From the NCBI GenBank assembly GCA_001464695.1, contig LNDQ01000155.1, forward strand, positions 1-36,938: a stretch of 36,938 bases of DNA, given 5' to 3'. The notes beneath the pieces were generated by a model that worked only from the letters and a program-made list of their open reading frames with translations, did no database searches and had not been told where the DNA came from. Below are positions 1-7,847 of this stretch, in pieces (position 1 is the first letter of the stretch; each line of letters starts with the position of its first letter). The translations under genes were made by a program, and so were the position numbers. The stretch is from Betaproteobacteria bacterium Ga0077523. Lineage in GTDB: Bacteria; Pseudomonadota; Gammaproteobacteria; Burkholderiales; Ga0077523.

Positions 1-39
1 CAGGGCCGCCAGCGGGTAGCACGGCAGCCCCCTCCCCAA

Positions 40-72
40 CCCTCCCCCACGAACTGCGTTCGCGGGGGAGGG
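40..72. repeat. Intergenic hairpin of C-rich/G-rich repeat type
   Basis: A 15-bp stem with one mismatch (CCCTCCCCC-A-CGAAC pairing with GTTCG-C-GGGGGAGGG) and a 3-base loop lies just downstream of the stop codon of the minus-strand gene at 82-567. The surrounding wording (CCCTCCCCAACC then a G-rich arm then GGTGTA) resembles the element at 4869-4955, so it is probably a dispersed intergenic repeat. It may help end transcription, but there is no T tract. Confidence 0.6.
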
Positions 73-81
73 GGTGTAGAT

Positions 82-567
82 CTACCCCTGTTCCGGCACC
101 GGCGGCGGGTCGGCGTCCGCGCCCTCCTTGGGCTCCTTCACACTCTTGTCCAGCGCTTCCTGCACCGCCTCGCGGACCATGTCGCGCAGGCCAGCCTTCA
201 GGTAATCCGAGGCCTCGCCGACCATCTGGGCCATCGAATCGGCGGCACCGGGCATCAGGCGGCTCTCGATCAACGCGTCCACTTCGCCGTCGAGCCGCTC
301 CTTTATGCGGGCGAAGACGTACTCCTCGAGGCGCCGGACCTGCTCCACTTGCGGCGTGGGCTTGCGCGGCTTCGGCGGAATCGTGTCACCGACGGACCGC
401 ACCGGTCCCGCCACGACATCTGTCAGCGTGGGAATGTTGGGCAGCGTCGCCTGCCGCGGATCTTCCGGCCGCGGACGGGCCGCGGTGCGGTGCCTCGACA
501 TCAGGCTGTCCACCTCGCCCAGTACTTCGGTGGAACCGGGCGCGGGCGGTATGCGCCCTTCCGCCAT
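82..567 (-). CDS. DUF2486-like conserved hypothetical protein
   Basis: A 161-residue soluble protein starts at the ATG at 567, five bases after the holC stop codon, so it is probably the last gene of the pepA-holC unit. Its N-terminal third is proline-rich and contains IPTLTDVV, a short motif I associate with the DUF2486-type proteins found beside holC in Burkholderia and relatives. The C-terminal half is predicted to be helical and charged and ends in a Pro/Asp/Glu-rich tail. There is no signal peptide or membrane segment. Function is unknown; the family name is from memory of synteny and the motif and is moderately sure. The reading frame is open further upstream inside holC, but that extension is arginine-rich antisense-like sequence and was not used. 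Confidence 0.72.
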   Translation of the reverse strand: MAEGRIPPAPGSTEVLGEVDSLMSRHRTAARPRPEDPRQATLPNIPTLTDVVAGPVRSVGDTIPPKPRKPTPQVEQVRRLEEYVFARIKERLDGEVDALIESRLMPGAADSMAQMVGEASDYLKAGLRDMVREAVQEALDKSVKEPKEGADADPPPVPEQG

Positions 568-572
568 GTCGG

Positions 573-1004
573 TCACGCTGCGGCACCCTGGCTGATGTCG
601 TGCGCGCGCACTTCGTAACCGCGGTCGCGATACCAGCGAAAGCGCATCCGTCCCGCTGCGACGTCCTGCTCTTCGGTGCTGACGATCTCCACCAGTCGCT
701 GGAAGCGGCTGAAGACTTCCGGGGTGTCGAGCCGCAGATTGAGCAGCAGTTCGTCGCGCTCCACCGCGGCGAGATCGTGGTCGACGATCACCGGCGTGCG
801 TGCGGCCAGCCGGTGCCGGGCGCGCACGTGCGGAATGAAGCCGGTGGCCGGATAGGTCCACAGCATCCGGTCGACTCTCTCGGTGGCTTCCTCGTCGGGG
901 GTCAGGATCATCACCCGCATGCCGCGGCCCAGCGCCTTGCTGCAGATGAGACAGGCCGTCTGCAGCTTGTTGGATACGTGGGTGTAGAAATCGATCTGCG
1001 TCAC
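573..1004 (-). CDS. holC: DNA polymerase III subunit chi
   Basis: A 143-residue protein with the chi-subunit fold: the N-terminus MTQIDFYTHVSNKLQTACL is typical, followed by the ALGRGMRVMILTPDEE stretch and the conserved RMLWTYPATGFIPHV region. Chi is part of the clamp-loader complex and links it to single-stranded DNA-binding protein during replication. The start is a GTG at 1004; the pepA stop lies one base before it (TGA-A-GTG), so the two are very probably translationally coupled. Its length matches the family (about 140-150 residues). Confidence 0.95.
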   Translation of the reverse strand: MTQIDFYTHVSNKLQTACLICSKALGRGMRVMILTPDEEATERVDRMLWTYPATGFIPHVRARHRLAARTPVIVDHDLAAVERDELLLNLRLDTPEVFSRFQRLVEIVSTEEQDVAAGRMRFRWYRDRGYEVRAHDISQGAAA

Positions 1005-1005
1005 T

Positions 1006-2493
1006 TCAGCCGGCGCGGCGCATCAGGAAGGTGGTGAGCAGCGGCACGGGGCGACCGGTGGAACCCTTGTCGCGTCCGGACTTCCATGCCGTCCCCGCGA
1101 TGTCGAGGTGGGCCCACGGAAACTTGTTGGCGAAGCGTGCCAGGAAACACGCGGCCGTCACGCTGCCCGCGGGCCGGCCGCCGATGTTCGCCATGTCCGC
1201 GAACGGGCTCTTGATCTGCTCCTGATAGTCGTCCCACAGCGGCATCGGCCAGGCGCGATCCCAGGCGGCGGCGCCGGCCGCCGCGATCTCGCGCGCGAGC
1301 TCGTCCTGGTTCGAGAACAGGCCGGTCGCCACGTGGCCCAGCGCGATCACGCAGGCCCCGGTCAGTGTGGCGATGTCGATCACCGCGGCCGGATCGAACC
1401 GTTCGGCGTAGGTCAGCGCATCGCACAGGATCAGGCGCCCCTCGGCGTCGGTGTTGAGCACTTCGATGGTCTGCCCTGACATGGAGGTGACGATGTCACC
1501 CGGCTTCGTCGCCGTGCCGCTCGGCATGTTCTCGCAGGTCGGCACCAGGCCGACCACGTTGATCGGCAGCTTCATGCCGGCGACTGCCTTCATCGTGCCG
1601 AGCACGCTGCCGGCGCCCGACATGTCGTACTTCATCTCGTCCATGTCGCCGGCGGGCTTCAACGAGATGCCGCCGGTGTCGAAGGTGATGCCCTTGCCCA
1701 CCAGCACCACCGGCTTCTGCTTCTTCGGTCCGCCGCGATACTCCATCACGATGAAGCGCGGCGGCTCGGCGCTGCCGCGCGTGACCGACAGGAACGAGCC
1801 CATGCCGAGCTTCTCCATGTCCTTGCGGTCGAGCACCGTCACCTTGAACTTGTGGGCCTTGCCGATGCGCTCCGCCTGGGTCGCGAGATAGGTCGGCGTG
1901 CACACGTTGCTCGGCAGATTGCCCAGATCCTTCGCGAGCGCAACGCCGGCGCCCAGGGCGGTGCCCTGCATCAGCGCTGCAGATACGGCCGCGGTGGGTT
2001 TGTCCGATGTGCCCAACGTGACTTTCGCGAGGCCAGCCTTGCCGTTCTCGTCTTTCTGGCTCTTCAACTGATCGAAGCGATACGTGGTCTCGTGGCCCAC
2101 CGCCACCGCGTGCAGAGTCCGCTCGGCCGGGTTGACGCCGGCGACCGGCCATTCCGTCGCGAACAGCGTGGCCTCCTTGGCGCCGGTTCCGGCCGCTGCC
2201 TTCAATGCGGCCGCCACCGCGTCGCGGTAGCCCTTGAGAGTCAGCGTCTCCTCCTTGCCGAGACCCACGACGATCACTCTTTCGGCTGCCACCGATGGCA
2301 CGGCGTGCAGCACCGTGCAGGCCCCACCGGTCGCCTTGAGGTCCCCGCGGCGGTGCAATGCCGTGAGGTAACCGGACGATGCTCGATCCACCGCCTTCGC
2401 GGCCGGCGCGAACTTTCCGCCGTCGTACATGCCGACGATGATGGCGGCACTCTTCGCGCCATCGGCCCGGATCTGCTTGATGCTGAAGTCCAC
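1006..2493 (-). CDS. pepA: Leucyl aminopeptidase (M17 family)
   Basis: A 495-residue cytosolic metallo-aminopeptidase that removes N-terminal residues such as leucine from peptides. The M17 signature NTDAEGRL is at residues 347-354, and the metal-binding VGKGITFDTGG segment (Lys267, Asp272) precedes it. The start is a GTG at 2493, preceded by an AGGAG Shine-Dalgarno sequence eight bases upstream. The frame stays open far upstream across the opposite-strand lptF, but that part is an antisense shadow. A sigma-70 promoter lies at 2566-2595. In other bacteria PepA can also bind DNA as an accessory factor; nothing here tests that. Confidence 0.96.
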   Translation of the reverse strand: MDFSIKQIRADGAKSAAIIVGMYDGGKFAPAAKAVDRASSGYLTALHRRGDLKATGGACTVLHAVPSVAAERVIVVGLGKEETLTLKGYRDAVAAALKAAAGTGAKEATLFATEWPVAGVNPAERTLHAVAVGHETTYRFDQLKSQKDENGKAGLAKVTLGTSDKPTAAVSAALMQGTALGAGVALAKDLGNLPSNVCTPTYLATQAERIGKAHKFKVTVLDRKDMEKLGMGSFLSVTRGSAEPPRFIVMEYRGGPKKQKPVVLVGKGITFDTGGISLKPAGDMDEMKYDMSGAGSVLGTMKAVAGMKLPINVVGLVPTCENMPSGTATKPGDIVTSMSGQTIEVLNTDAEGRLILCDALTYAERFDPAAVIDIATLTGACVIALGHVATGLFSNQDELAREIAAAGAAAWDRAWPMPLWDDYQEQIKSPFADMANIGGRPAGSVTAACFLARFANKFPWAHLDIAGTAWKSGRDKGSTGRPVPLLTTFLMRRAG

Positions 2494-2565
2494 GTTCGCT
2501 CCTGATATGATCTTCACCTGAAACGCGCTGAATACAAAACGAATTTCTGCAATCGAACCGGCCGG

Positions 2566-2595
2566 ATTATCCGCGCTCGCTCCGGGTAAAGTCAA
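2566..2595 (-). promoter_or_regulatory. Sigma-70 promoter of the pepA-holC operon
   Basis: Read on the minus strand, TTGACT (2595-2590) and GATAAT (2571-2566) are separated by 18 bases, close to the sigma-70 consensus at both boxes. It sits about 73 bases upstream of the pepA start codon, in the 111-base spacer shared with divergent lptF. No equally clear promoter was seen for lptF. Confidence 0.7.
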
Positions 2596-2604
2596 AGCGC
2601 AACC

Positions 2605-3687
2605 GTGATCTTCCAGCGTTCCCTGCTGCGCGAATTCGCCAACACCGGCCTCGCGGTGTTCGTGATCCTGCTCGCGATCACCGTCACCACACAGCTGATC
2701 CGCATGCTGGGGTGGGCGGCGCAGGGCATGATTCCTACCGACGGGGTGCTGATCCTGTTGGGGCTCGCGGCGCTGCGCTACCTGCCGATCCTGCTGTCGC
2801 TCACGCTCTTCATCTCGGTGCTCGCCGCGCTCACGCGCAGCTATCGCGATTCCGAGATGGTCGTGTGGTTCTCGTCGGGCCGCAGCCTGGTCGCCTGGCT
2901 GAAACCCGTGGTGGTCTACGCCATCCCGTTCGTGCTGCTGATCGGTCTGCTGTCGCTTGTCTTGTCCCCCTGGGCCGTACGCAAGGCCGAGGAATTCCGG
3001 CACCAGCTCGACAACCGCGACGACGTCGCGGCGATCTCGCCCGGCGTCTTCAAGGAATCCAAGCACGCCGACCGGGTGTACTTCGTGGAGAAGCTCACCG
3101 AGAACCTCTCCATGGTCGCGAACATCTTCGTGCACTCCAAGCAGAACGAAAAGGCCGGCGTGATGGTGGCCGCGCGCGGCTTCGCCGAGACGATGCCCAA
3201 CGGCGACCGGTTCCTGGTGATGCTCAACGGCCGTCGGTACGAGGGCACGCCGGGCTCGGCGGAGTACAAGATCACCGAGTTCGAGCGCTACGCGATCCGC
3301 ATCGAGACGGAGGAGGCGTCGAAGTACTTTCCGTCCAGCAGTTCGGCGCCGACCCGGGAACTGCTCGACGATCTCTCGCCCCGCAACCTGGGTGAGCTGG
3401 TCTGGCGTTGCGGCATTCCGGTTTCGGCGCTGCTGCTGACCTTGCTCGCGGTGCCCATGAGCTTCGTCAACCCGCGTGCGGGGCGATCGCTCAACCTGAT
3501 CCTCGCCGTCCTGCTGTACATGGTCTACAGCAACCTGCTGTCGATCTCGCAGTCGTGGGTCATGCAGGAGCGCGTGCCGCCGCTGCTGGGCGGGACGATG
3601 GTGCACCTGGGCATGCTGGTGCTGCTCGTGATCCTGCTCTGGCGCCGCGTCTCCGTGACTCCGCTCCTCAAGCTCCGGAAAACATGA
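2605..3687 (+). CDS. lptF: LPS export ABC transporter permease LptF
   Basis: A 360-residue inner-membrane permease of the YjgP/YjgQ family. It begins with the typical IFQRSLLREF motif followed by the first membrane helix; three N-terminal helices, a large periplasmic domain (roughly residues 125-265) and three C-terminal helices follow the family layout. With LptG and the ATPase LptB it extracts lipopolysaccharide from the inner membrane and passes it to LptC/LptA. The start is a GTG at 2605 with only a weak upstream Shine-Dalgarno. The stop overlaps the lptG start by four bases (ATGA). Confidence 0.96.
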   Translation: MIFQRSLLREFANTGLAVFVILLAITVTTQLIRMLGWAAQGMIPTDGVLILLGLAALRYLPILLSLTLFISVLAALTRSYRDSEMVVWFSSGRSLVAWLKPVVVYAIPFVLLIGLLSLVLSPWAVRKAEEFRHQLDNRDDVAAISPGVFKESKHADRVYFVEKLTENLSMVANIFVHSKQNEKAGVMVAARGFAETMPNGDRFLVMLNGRRYEGTPGSAEYKITEFERYAIRIETEEASKYFPSSSSAPTRELLDDLSPRNLGELVWRCGIPVSALLLTLLAVPMSFVNPRAGRSLNLILAVLLYMVYSNLLSISQSWVMQERVPPLLGGTMVHLGMLVLLVILLWRRVSVTPLLKLRKT

Positions 3688-4760
3688 GAACCCTGCGCCG
3701 CTACGTCACGCAGCAAGTGTTCGCCGCCACGGCGCTGGTCTTCATGGCGCTGCTCATGCTGTTCGCGTTCTTCGACCTGATCCAGGAGCTGGCCGACGTC
3801 GGCAAAGGGCGCAACTGGGTGATGCTGGCACTCATCAAGGTGGCCCTCGCCACCCCGGGGCACGTGTACGAACTGTTCCCGATCGCGGCCCTGCTGGGGA
3901 CCTTGTTCGCGCTCGCGCAACTGGTCGCGAACTCCGAGTACACCGTGATGCGCGTGGCCGGCGTCTCGTCGCGGGCGATGGTCCTGATCGTGCTGCCGCT
4001 CGGTCTCGCCTTTGCGGCGCTGACGTTCATCGTCGGCGAGTTCGTGGCGCCGCTGTCGGAAGCAGCCGCCCAGAAGCTGCTGCTGAAGGCTCGCAACACG
4101 GGCATCGTCGCGCAGGAGTTCCGCTCGGGATTGTGGGTGAAGGACGATCACAGCTTCATCAACGTGACCCAGGTCAGCACCGACGCCGTGCTGACCGGTG
4201 TGCGCATCTACGACTTCGACGATCGCTATCGCCTGCAATCGATCAGCGAAGCGCGCACCGGAGAGTTCAAGGGCGGCAACCGGTGGACGTTGACCGACGT
4301 GATCAGCACCACGTTCGAGGGCGACCGCACCACCGTGCGGCGCGAGGCGGAGCGCGCCTGGCAGTCGGTCCTGAACCCCGGCATCCTCAACGTACTGATG
4401 GTGGTGCCGGAGCGCATGTCGCTGGGCGATCTCTACACCTACATCGAGCACTTGCGCGAGAACCATCAGGCCACGCAACGCCATGAGATCGCGCTCTACA
4501 GCAAGGTCACCTATCCGCTGGCGGTGATCGTGATGATGATTCTCGCCCTGCCGTTCGCCTACCTGCGCGCCCGCGATGGCGGCATCGGCGCCAAGATCTT
4601 CGCCGGCATCATGCTGGGGCTCGGATTCCACCTGGCCTCGCGCCTCTTCGGGCATCTGGGCCTGCTGAACGCCTGGCCGCCGCTGTTCAGCGCGGCATTT
4701 CCGACGCTGTTGTTCCTGGTGGTGGCGTTCGGGATGATGGTGTTTATGGAACGGCGATAG
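3684..4760 (+). CDS. lptG: LPS export ABC transporter permease LptG
   Basis: A 358-residue partner of LptF with the same six-helix plus periplasmic domain layout. It starts MRTLRRYVTQQVFAAT at an ATG overlapping the lptF stop, which implies translational coupling and matched production of the two permeases. The central LWVKDDHSFINV region is typical of the LptG periplasmic domain. The last two sense codons and the stop codon lie inside the first copy of a 30-bp direct repeat (4752-4781), an odd 3' end for an essential gene. lptA/B/C are not in the window. Confidence 0.96.
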   Translation: MRTLRRYVTQQVFAATALVFMALLMLFAFFDLIQELADVGKGRNWVMLALIKVALATPGHVYELFPIAALLGTLFALAQLVANSEYTVMRVAGVSSRAMVLIVLPLGLAFAALTFIVGEFVAPLSEAAAQKLLLKARNTGIVAQEFRSGLWVKDDHSFINVTQVSTDAVLTGVRIYDFDDRYRLQSISEARTGEFKGGNRWTLTDVISTTFEGDRTTVRREAERAWQSVLNPGILNVLMVVPERMSLGDLYTYIEHLRENHQATQRHEIALYSKVTYPLAVIVMMILALPFAYLRARDGGIGAKIFAGIMLGLGFHLASRLFGHLGLLNAWPPLFSAAFPTLLFLVVAFGMMVFMERR

Positions 4761-4865
4761 CGACCTCGACTGGCGAGTGCCCGCGTTTTGGCGCGGGGCA
4801 CACACGCCCTCTGTCAGGAAGCGGAGTGGTGGGTGCGGCGGTAGCGACCTCGACTGGCGAGTGCC
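4752..4865 (+). repeat. 30-bp direct repeat spanning the lptG stop codon
   Basis: Positions 4752-4781 and 4836-4865 are identical except at one base (4757 A versus 4841 G), with a period of 84 bases. The first copy contains the lptG TAG stop (4758-4760), so the second looks like a duplicate of the gene's tail. The spacer holds no gene. The second copy runs directly into the palindromic element at 4869. Confidence 0.85.
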
Positions 4866-4868
4866 TGG

Positions 4869-4955
4869 CCCCCATCCCAACCTTCCCCCACGTTCGTGGG
4901 GGAAGGGGTGTACATCCCCTCCCCCGGCTATGCCGGGGGAGGGTTAGGGTGGGGG
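4869..4955. repeat. Two-hairpin palindromic intergenic element
   Basis: Two perfect 12-bp stems sit side by side: 4881-4892 with 4895-4906 (loop TT) and 4917-4928 with 4932-4943 (loop TAT). An outer, imperfect pairing (4869-4882 with 4942-4955, 12 of 14 matching) could alternatively enclose them, giving a three-way junction. The element lies between the convergent lptG and RDD genes and resembles the hairpin at 40-72. It could terminate transcription from both sides; there is no T tract. Confidence 0.7.
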
Positions 4956-4969
4956 CAGGGCGGCGCGCC

Positions 4970-5413
4970 CTAAATCGGCGCCCGCACGATCCGCGTTCCC
5001 AGCAACCGGTCGTGCAGGAACTGCCGATCCCGATCAACCACCACCCAGACGAAGCCGAGCCCCGCCGCCAGCAGTCCGGCCAGTGCAAGGACGTAGCGGG
5101 CCACGGCACGGCCGAGGCTCAGCGGCCCGCCGTCCGCACGCACCAACCGTAATCCCCAGGTCTTCATAGCCAAGGTCTGGCCGCTGCGCCGCCAGCAGTA
5201 GACGAAGTACACGCCGCACAGCAGGGCGACATAGGCCTGGAAAACGTGTCGAGCGATGCCATGCGAGGCGTCACCGAACAGCTTCAGGTACACCCAGCTG
5301 CCGATGAAGGTGACACCCACGAGCAGCACGCCTTCATAGACTATCGCTGCGAACCTGGGCCACAGCCCCGCGACGCGGTCCGGCGTCGCTGCGGCGATCG
5401 GCTCGCCGCTCAC
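4970..5413 (-). CDS. RDD family membrane protein
   Basis: A 147-residue inner-membrane protein of the RDD family with about three hydrophobic helices (near residues 27-45, 60-80 and 105-125) and the family landmarks AGLWPRFAAIVYEGVLL and GQTLAMKTWGLRLVRADGG. Its Arg is conserved, but the first expected Asp is Glu here. The start is a GTG at 5413 whose GTGA overlaps the DUF3106 stop codon. The frame is open further upstream but that part lies inside DUF3106. Some RDD proteins have been linked to ion exchange; the substrate here is unknown. It is the last gene of the sigma-factor block. Confidence 0.85.
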   Translation of the reverse strand: MSGEPIAAATPDRVAGLWPRFAAIVYEGVLLVGVTFIGSWVYLKLFGDASHGIARHVFQAYVALLCGVYFVYCWRRSGQTLAMKTWGLRLVRADGGPLSLGRAVARYVLALAGLLAAGLGFVWVVVDRDRQFLHDRLLGTRIVRAPI

Positions 5414-5841
5414 TTCGGCGGCGGCGGATTCGACCGGAACTGGTCCTTGTGCTCCTCGGGCAGCTGCTCGTATTCGAGCCACTTCCGCTTCAGTTCCTCA
5501 CGTTCCTTCGGTGGCAAGCTCTGGAGCTTCTTCCACCGTTCGCGCACCTTGGCCCGTTCTTCCGGGGACAGCGCGGCCCAGGCCCGCAAGCGGTTCTGGA
5601 TGCGCTCCTGCTTTTCCTTGGGCAAGGTCGGGTACTTCTTCGCGAGGGCCAGCAGGCGCGTACGGCGCTCGGGTTCGATGCTGTCCCACTCGGCGGCGAG
5701 CGGTGACAGGATGCTTTGCTGCTGGGCGTCCAGCTGCGACCAGGTCAGAACGCTAGCGCTGCGAAGAATCGGTGAGCCACTGATCGAAGCCCCGGTCGAG
5801 ATAGGCGTTGAGGGGCAATTCCCCGGATAGCAACTCCACAT
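5410..5841 (-). CDS. DUF3106 family protein (start uncertain)
   Basis: The recognisable DUF3106 domain starts at the Trp codon near 5742 (TWSQLDAQQQSILSPL) and runs to the end. It is rich in Leu-Pro/Leu-Ser, Glu, Arg and Lys helices (LSPEERAKVRERWKKLQ, LPPKEREELKRKW) and ends PPPPK. Family members usually carry a signal peptide and are exported; none is visible here. The first in-frame ATG is at 5841, inside DUF3619, giving 143 residues with a non-conserved N-terminus; a CTG at 5748, just after the DUF3619 stop, would give the bare domain. The repeated short helices loosely recall periplasmic Spy/CpxP-like proteins, which is only a resemblance. Its end overlaps the RDD start. Confidence 0.7.
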   Translation of the reverse strand: MWSCYPGNCPSTPISTGASISGSPILRSASVLTWSQLDAQQQSILSPLAAEWDSIEPERRTRLLALAKKYPTLPKEKQERIQNRLRAWAALSPEERAKVRERWKKLQSLPPKEREELKRKWLEYEQLPEEHKDQFRSNPPPPK

Positions 5842-6136
5842 CCTCGGCCTCCGGCGGGCTCGTGGCCGCATTCCAGTAGACGATGACGGCGATGCCTGCA
5901 ATCAGTGCGGCGGCCGGTAGCCAGTAGCGGCGCGAAACGGGAAACCGGGGGTGGTCGCCGAACCAGCGAGCGCCCGCTGCCGACCACGTGAACCCGTGAG
6001 CGGTCTCGGCCAGGCGGGCGCGTGCGAGGGCTGCCTCGCGCGCCGTCTCGAGCCGCTTCAGCACCCCGGGGGCGAGGTCCGTGAGGCTCGCGTCGAGGTT
6101 GCGTTTCACTCTGGCGCCGAAGTCGCGCTCGTTCAT
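5753..6136 (-). CDS. DUF3619 family protein, candidate anti-sigma factor
   Basis: A 127-residue protein with a charged cytoplasmic N-terminal part (about residues 1-70), a single membrane helix (about 72-89, YWLPAAALIAGIAVIVYW) and a short acidic C-terminal part, probably periplasmic. The ATG at 6136 overlaps the sigma-factor stop codon (ATGA). One-TM topology plus strict coupling behind an ECF sigma gene is the classic layout of an anti-sigma factor. That role is inferred from position and topology only, since DUF3619 has no assigned function that I know of. An alternative is a structural or assembly partner of the DUF3106/RDD proteins. Confidence 0.85.
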   Translation of the reverse strand: MNERDFGARVKRNLDASLTDLAPGVLKRLETAREAALARARLAETAHGFTWSAAGARWFGDHPRFPVSRRYWLPAAALIAGIAVIVYWNAATSPPEAEDVELLSGELPLNAYLDRGFDQWLTDSSQR

Positions 6137-6696
6137 GGCTCGATTCCCTTTTCCCGGAGGAAGGCCGCGATCGCATGGGTCGCTCGCGAGCAATGCGTCT
6201 TCACGCTGCCCTCCGAACAACCCATGGCCGCGGCGGTTTCCGCCACATCTAGTTCCTCCCAGTAACGGAGCAGGAATGCCTCGCGTTGACGGGCTGGCAG
6301 CCGCTCGACGGCAAGCCCGATCGCCTGCGCGATCTCGGCCCGTTCGGCGTGCTCCTCGGGGCCGCCATCGCGGTTCGCCCCGGTGTCGACGCGCATGTGG
6401 TCCAGCGGGTCATTGTCTTCCTCGTCGGCCGGTGACAGCGACGAGAGCAGGGTGGTCCAGATGGACCGGACCTTCTGCCGCCGATAGTGGTCGCGGACGG
6501 TGTTCTGCAGGATGCGCTGGAACAGCAGCGGCAGTTCGGCGGGAGGCTTGCCGGCGTAGCGGTCGGCAAGCTTCAGCATCGCGTCCTGCACCACGTCGAG
6601 CGCCACGTGCTCGTCGCGCACGGCGAACAGGGCCTGCTTGTAAGCCCGGCGTTCCACTTCCGCAAGGAAGGCCGCGATCTCCTGTTCGGTAGCCAG
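6133..6696 (-). CDS. RpoE-like ECF RNA polymerase sigma factor, probable CTG start
   Basis: A 187-residue sigma-70 family protein. Region 2 (residues about 15-80) contains the typical [16 protein letters not shown] and [19 protein letters not shown] segments; region 4 (about 125-180) contains [19 protein letters not shown] and the helix-turn-helix [18 protein letters not shown]. Relatives begin MAT(D/E)xE, which matches the CTG codon at 6696 (CTG GCT ACC GAA), with AAGG ten bases upstream. No ATG, GTG or TTG exists in frame near this point; the next ATG (6828) would add 44 unrelated residues and overlap the yqgE start. It is coupled to the DUF3619 gene. Confidence 0.85.
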   Translation of the reverse strand: MATEQEIAAFLAEVERRAYKQALFAVRDEHVALDVVQDAMLKLADRYAGKPPAELPLLFQRILQNTVRDHYRRQKVRSIWTTLLSSLSPADEEDNDPLDHMRVDTGANRDGGPEEHAERAEIAQAIGLAVERLPARQREAFLLRYWEELDVAETAAAMGCSEGSVKTHCSRATHAIAAFLREKGIEP

Positions 6697-6826
6697 ATTG
6701 CATTCGCCTTGGTTGTACGTGTCCGCGCGATCGGCTGCGCCGGTCCATTCGATGGTAGCACCATCCGGGCCAGACCGAAGCCATCGAATCGGACGAGGCG
6801 GAGCGGTAGAATGTGCGCCGAAACAC

Positions 6827-7387
6827 ATGGATTCCGTCAACCTTACCCACCACTTCCTGATCGCCATGCCGAGCATGGTCGATCCCAATTTCGCGAAGTC
6901 GCTCACCTACATCTGCGAACACAACGAACAGGGTGCCCTGGGTGTGGTGGTGAACCGCCCCACCGACATGACTTTGCGGGCCCTCCTGGAGCAGATCGAG
7001 ATTGCGCCGGGTGACCGCCTGGTCGGCGACACCCCCGTGTACTTCGGGGGCCCGGTCCAGACCGATCGCGGGTTCGTGTTGCACCAACCGGTCGGCGACT
7101 GGCAGTCGACCCTGTCGGTGCAGGGGGATGTGGGCCTGACGACCTCGAAGGACATCCTGCAGGCGGTGGCCGAAGGCAACGGCCCCGGCAGCCTGCTGGT
7201 TTCGCTCGGCTATGCGGGATGGGCTCCCGGGCAGCTCGAGGAAGAGTTGAAGCAGAACGCGTGGCTGACGGTCGCCGCGCAGCCTGACGTGATCTTTGCC
7301 ACCCCACCGCAGGATCGGCTGGCCGCCGCCATGCAATTGCTGGGCGTCAACCTCGCCACCCTGTCCGACGTGGCCGGGCACGCGTGA
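6827..7387 (+). CDS. yqgE: YqgE/AlgH family protein
   Basis: A 186-residue soluble protein of the UPF0301 (YqgE/AlgH) family. It has the typical start [17 protein letters not shown], then [29 protein letters not shown] and [16 protein letters not shown]. The biochemical role is unresolved; AlgH in Pseudomonas was linked to alginate regulation. The ATG at 6827 was chosen because the family motif begins directly behind it. It heads the pyrimidine cluster and is followed 16 bases later by ruvX, its usual partner in proteobacteria. The 130-base spacer to the divergent sigma factor probably contains both promoters. Confidence 0.95.
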   Translation: MDSVNLTHHFLIAMPSMVDPNFAKSLTYICEHNEQGALGVVVNRPTDMTLRALLEQIEIAPGDRLVGDTPVYFGGPVQTDRGFVLHQPVGDWQSTLSVQGDVGLTTSKDILQAVAEGNGPGSLLVSLGYAGWAPGQLEEELKQNAWLTVAAQPDVIFATPPQDRLAAAMQLLGVNLATLSDVAGHA

Positions 7388-7403
7388 CGGGTCGCCCGCG
7401 CGC

Positions 7404-7847
7404 ATGGTCGGCGAGTTACCCGGGCGCGGCGTCGTTCTCGGTTTCGATTTCGGGCTCCGGCGCACCGGCGTGGCCGTGGGCGATTTCGACGTTGGCATCG
7501 CCCACCCGGTGACCACCATCGACACTGCCGATCGCAGCGAACGCATGGAGCGCATCGCACGGCTCGTGGCGGAGTGGCGGCCGGTGCTGTTCGTCGTGGG
7601 CATGCCGGCCCATGGCGATGGTGCCGAACATGAACTGGCGCCGTCGGTGCGCAAGTTCGGCGGCCAGTTGCACGGCCGCTTCGGACTCCCCGTGCGCTAT
7701 GTCGACGAGACGTTGTCGTCGAACGCCGCGGAACGTTCGCTCGCGGCAGTCGGTGTGCATGGCGCGCGCCGCAAGGCAGCCCTCGACCAGGTTGCCGCGC
7801 AGGAGATCCTGCAGGCGTTCTTCGAGGCTCCCCATGCCTCAGCCTGA
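7404..7847 (+). CDS. ruvX: Holliday junction resolvase-like RuvX / YqgF
   Basis: A 147-residue RNase H-fold protein with [17 protein letters not shown] at the N-terminus (first catalytic Asp), [10 protein letters not shown] in the middle and [10 protein letters not shown] plus [10 protein letters not shown] at the end (further acidic residues). YqgF proteins are implicated in processing the 5' end of pre-16S rRNA and were first proposed as Holliday junction resolvases. The gene begins 16 bases after yqgE and overlaps pyrR by 14 bases, so it is co-transcribed with the pyr genes. Length is normal for the family. Confidence 0.93.
   Translation: MVGELPGRGVVLGFDFGLRRTGVAVGDFDVGIAHPVTTIDTADRSERMERIARLVAEWRPVLFVVGMPAHGDGAEHELAPSVRKFGGQLHGRFGLPVRYVDETLSSNAAERSLAAVGVHGARRKAALDQVAAQEILQAFFEAPHASA

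Noticed and set aside
2494..3606. Upstream extension of the pepA reading frame to 866 codons
   Set aside because: It runs antisense through lptF, is rich in Gln/His/Arg as expected from an antisense frame in GC-rich DNA, and the true start has a GTG with a good ribosome site and promoter.
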